Shown in pieces: positions 6,301 to 7,487 of a stretch of DNA of 7,487 bases. The notes under the pieces are model-generated. The model searched no databases, was not told the DNA's origin, and worked only from the letters and a program-made list of their open reading frames with translations. The stretch comes from Gammaproteobacteria bacterium (GTDB lineage Bacteria > Pseudomonadota > Gammaproteobacteria > Chromatiales > Chromatiaceae): contig JAJRUY010000344.1 of assembly GCA_024277555.1 (NCBI GenBank), positions 1 to 7,487 of the forward strand. Reading direction: 5' to 3'. A program made the translations under genes and the position numbers. The first letter of the stretch is position 1. Every line of letters begins with the position of its first letter.

Positions 6301-6853
6301 GGAAGATCAGAGCGGCCAGATTCACGAAGTCGGCTTCACTCTCTACACCCAGATGCTGGAGCGGGCGGTACGCGCCATCAAGGAAGGCAAGCAGCCGGAG
6401 CTGGATCGCCCCCTGGATCACGGCACGGAAATCGACCTCAATCTCCCCGCCCTGCTGCCAGAAGATTATCTGCCGGATGTACATATCCGCCTCATCCAGT
6501 ACAAGCGCATTGCCTCCGCCATCAGCCAGGACGAACTGCGCGAGCTGCAAGTGGAAATGATCGACCGCTTCGGCCTGCTGCCGGATCAGGCCAAAAACCT
6601 GTTCGACATCACCGAACTCAAGCTGGAAGTGCAGCCCCTGGGTATCCGCAAGATAGAAGCCGGTTCCCAGGGCGGCAAAATCCACTTCGAAGAACAACCC
6701 GCCATCGACCCGGCACGCATCATCCACCTGATCCAGACCCGGCCCCAACAGTTCAAACTGGACGGCGCCGACAAACTGTATTTCTACACCGACCTGGAAA
6801 TGCCGGAAAGCCGGATAGAGAAAGTACGAGAGCTACTGCAGATGCTGCAGTAA
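3377..6853 (+). CDS. mfd: Transcription-repair coupling factor Mfd
   Basis: Mfd is a DNA translocase that removes RNA polymerase stalled at lesions and recruits UvrA for nucleotide excision repair. The 1158-residue protein is full length (E. coli has 1148) and follows that protein throughout. The UvrB-like N-terminal part contains DWETLPYD (82-89) and GHGEFAVRGSLLDLFPMG (from 168). The RNA polymerase interaction domain starts near 493 with IGSPVVHEEHGVGRYLG and runs through LYVPVSALHLISRY. The superfamily 2 helicase has Walker A GDVGFGKT (643-650), DEEH box (744-747), LTATP (769-773) and the arginine-rich RGRVGRSHH (915-923), followed by the DLGAGFTLATHDLEIRGAGELLG segment shared with RecG (translocation motif region). 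A C-terminal domain that masks the UvrA-binding surface ends it. All motifs are intact. ATG 3377 matches the family N terminus but has no good Shine-Dalgarno sequence, and an ATG at 3358 is out of frame. A TTGAAA (3313-3318) with a GATACC 18 bp later is a weak promoter candidate. Confidence 0.98.
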   Translation: MKPPVEQTTSATQPPLPEKPGERLQWGRCSGAVHELTIAQAARQWPGLVVVVARDVQEAARLEQTLGFFLQDKQLPILHFPDWETLPYDVFSPLPELVSQRLLTLHQLQSANKGIIIVPVATLQQRILPPDYLNICNLVLDTGGQLDIKSFRQRLENSGYHCVSQVMGHGEFAVRGSLLDLFPMGATRPYRIDLFDDEIDSIRLFDPETQRSSEKVEKIRLLPAREFPLDKEAITRFRRQYRNRFEGDPQSSLIYREVSNGNMPGGLEYYLPLFHEQTATLFDYLGENCLVIQPPDIPQEAAHFYQQVEERHEQRRHDLERPLLPPAQLYLNADELVHNLKQYAGVHWRTGSVDERRKGFSRHFNFDTTPLPGLAIQARAARPAGLLQDFLANRKSRTLFTAESAGRREHLLQTLTEFQLRPTVVENLQEFLQSNIPLGITVAPLEEGLDLTDTDLTIIPETLLLGERVRQTRKRRKAGPDADQVVRNLAELQIGSPVVHEEHGVGRYLGLQSLDVGGMSTEFLTLEYARGDKLYVPVSALHLISRYTGATEENAPLHRLGSDQWEKARRRAAEKVRDAAAELLEIYARREVRQGFSFPPAGEEYSQFSAEFEFEETPDQQSAIEDVIADMTSTRPMDRVVCGDVGFGKTEVAMRAAFIAVQGGKQVAILVPTTLLAQQHYDNFSDRFADWPIKIASLSRFNSAKETSAVLKGLETGTVDIVVGTHKILSEQIKFRNLGLVIIDEEHRFGVRHKERLKAMRAEVDILTLTATPIPRTLNMAMSGMRDLSIIATPPAKRQPIKTFVQQWNDALVSEACQRELQRGGQVYVLHNEVSSIERMVRDIEKLLPGARVNFAHGQMRERELERIMRDFYHQRFNILVATTIIESGIDVPTANTIIINRADKLGLAQLHQLRGRVGRSHHRAYAYLITPPPKAMTKDAVKRLQALEALEDLGAGFTLATHDLEIRGAGELLGEDQSGQIHEVGFTLYTQMLERAVRAIKEGKQPELDRPLDHGTEIDLNLPALLPEDYLPDVHIRLIQYKRIASAISQDELRELQVEMIDRFGLLPDQAKNLFDITELKLEVQPLGIRKIEAGSQGGKIHFEEQPAIDPARIIHLIQTRPQQFKLDGADKLYFYTDLEMPESRIEKVRELLQMLQ

Positions 6854-6923
6854 AAATTGGCGCTTCCTCAAGGCGTAATTAATTCAACACAGTTATCGGA
6901 TGTGTCGGGCGCAAGATGCTCGT

Positions 6924-6945
6924 TCATGACTTATTCAGAGGCTCC
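6924..6945 (-). mobile_element. Solitary IS5-like terminal inverted repeat
   Basis: Read on the minus strand from 6945 the sequence is GGAGCCTCTGAATAAGTC, preceded by TTAA (6946-6949). It aligns with the left end of the 111-bp repeats (ATAAGGGAACCTCGAATAATTC) with one gap in each sequence and few substitutions. It also fits the GG....TGAATAA.TC pattern of IS903/IS5-family ends. No clear partner end is seen in the 70 bp up to the mfd stop; GGCGCTTC at 6859 is only a faint candidate. It is probably a remnant. Confidence 0.4.
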
Positions 6946-7487
6946 TTAAGTTGACACCATTCGGCGCTGACCCCTTTTGTCTTTTCTTCTGGCCTCTTTT
7001 CACTCCTGCGCTCCCCGAACTCATACAGCAGCAAACCACAAAGAATCAGCAGTGTACCCGCCACCACCGGCCAGGTCAGGCTCTCCCCGTTCAGCCAGTT
7101 TCCAAGCCATAATGCCAGGATGGGGGTCATCAGGGTGAGCAGTGCTACTCGCGTGGCATCCACATGGCGCAGTACATAAAAAAATGCTGCAAAGCCAAAT
7201 ACCGTGGCAATCACCCCAAGATACAGGATCGACAACCCTGCCCGGACAGGGACCTGCTGCGGCCATGGCTCTTGCAGAACCCACCAGGTCAGCAGGTACA
7301 AAGGCACTGCCACCAGCAATCCACCAGCCACGATCACCAGGCCATTAACCTGGTAGTCAAGGTATTTGGTCCATACGGTGCTGGCCGAATGCAGGGTTAC
7401 GGAACACAACAAGGCTACCACCCCGTACCAGGCATTTTCAGAAAAGTGCAAGCTGCCGTAGAAAACCACCACCAACCCGCTGATCCC
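6924..7487 (-). CDS. EamA/DMT-family membrane transporter, C-terminal part (runs off the right edge)
   Basis: The visible 187 residues are the C-terminal half of a drug/metabolite-transporter-type permease of the inner membrane. The frame stays open to the window edge, so the true start is outside. One segment end (GISGLVVVFYG) and five hydrophobic segments can be seen: about 20-40, 49-71, 84-106, 112-132 and 138-157. LGVIATVFGFAAFFYVL and VALLTLMTPILALWLGNWL are typical of the second EamA repeat. A charged cytoplasmic tail (EFGERRSEKRPEEKTKG) follows. Such proteins export or import small metabolites; the substrate cannot be told. The last residues, KEPLNKS plus the stop, are encoded by a sequence that looks like an insertion-sequence terminus (6924-6945), so the original C terminus may have been replaced. 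It converges on mfd with only 70 bp between the stops. Confidence 0.82.
   Translation of the reverse strand, partial: GISGLVVVFYGSLHFSENAWYGVVALLCSVTLHSASTVWTKYLDYQVNGLVIVAGGLLVAVPLYLLTWWVLQEPWPQQVPVRAGLSILYLGVIATVFGFAAFFYVLRHVDATRVALLTLMTPILALWLGNWLNGESLTWPVVAGTLLILCGLLLYEFGERRSEKRPEEKTKGVSAEWCQLKEPLNKS

Noticed and set aside
5471..6748. 425-codon open frame antisense to mfd
   Set aside because: It lies wholly opposite the intact helicase region of mfd, with composition expected of a codon-position shadow and no recognisable domain.
6859..6945. A third, 87-bp MITE between mfd and the transporter
   Set aside because: Only the right end is convincing. The left candidate GGCGCTTC matches over about eight bases, so only the solitary terminus is annotated.

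Overview
The window is a proteobacterial chromosome segment, most likely gammaproteobacterial. The evidence is a full-length Mfd that can be followed almost residue for residue against the enterobacterial protein, and a short GloA of the nickel/cobalt type with all four metal ligands. The genus cannot be told from the sequence.

Layout from left to right. Bases 3-164 are the right extremity of an IS66-family element: the last 46 codons of its transposase plus a TTAC terminus. Bases 165-679 hold no gene but are packed with repeat structure: a pair of 22-bp inverted repeats (219-240 and 565-586) enclosing a 111-bp MITE-like element (261-371) and a very strong ~103-bp palindrome (451-553). Next come gloA (680-1063, +) and a convergent class I SAM methyltransferase (1144-1749, -). 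An ArsR-family repressor (1850-2158, +) is divergent from the methyltransferase. A second copy of the 111-bp element (2166-2276) starts seven bases after the arsR stop codon. Bases 2284-2455 carry two hairpins that probably end transcription of the next minus-strand gene. That gene (2456-3244, -) encodes an exported protein of unknown function. It is divergent from mfd (3377-6853, +). A convergent EamA-type membrane transporter (6924-7487, -) runs off the right edge.

How the genes relate. No long operon is visible; most genes sit singly, in divergent or convergent pairs. The arsR/methyltransferase pair is the clearest regulatory unit: their shared intergenic region has a TTGACA -35 box overlapped by the inverted repeat TGACA-N3-TGTCA. 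GloA (methylglyoxal detoxification) and Mfd (transcription-coupled repair) are housekeeping functions.

The most unusual content is the non-coding repeat layer. The two 111-bp elements have IS5-like terminal repeats and compensatory base changes in a hairpin stem. One of them sits, with matching ATAA flanks, inside a second inverted-repeat-bounded segment. A solitary terminus of the same type forms the last codons of the transporter gene. The 103-bp palindrome has mismatches that would all become G-U pairs if transcribed from the minus strand, apart from one tandem mismatch and one bulge. I did not find a clear new multi-gene system.
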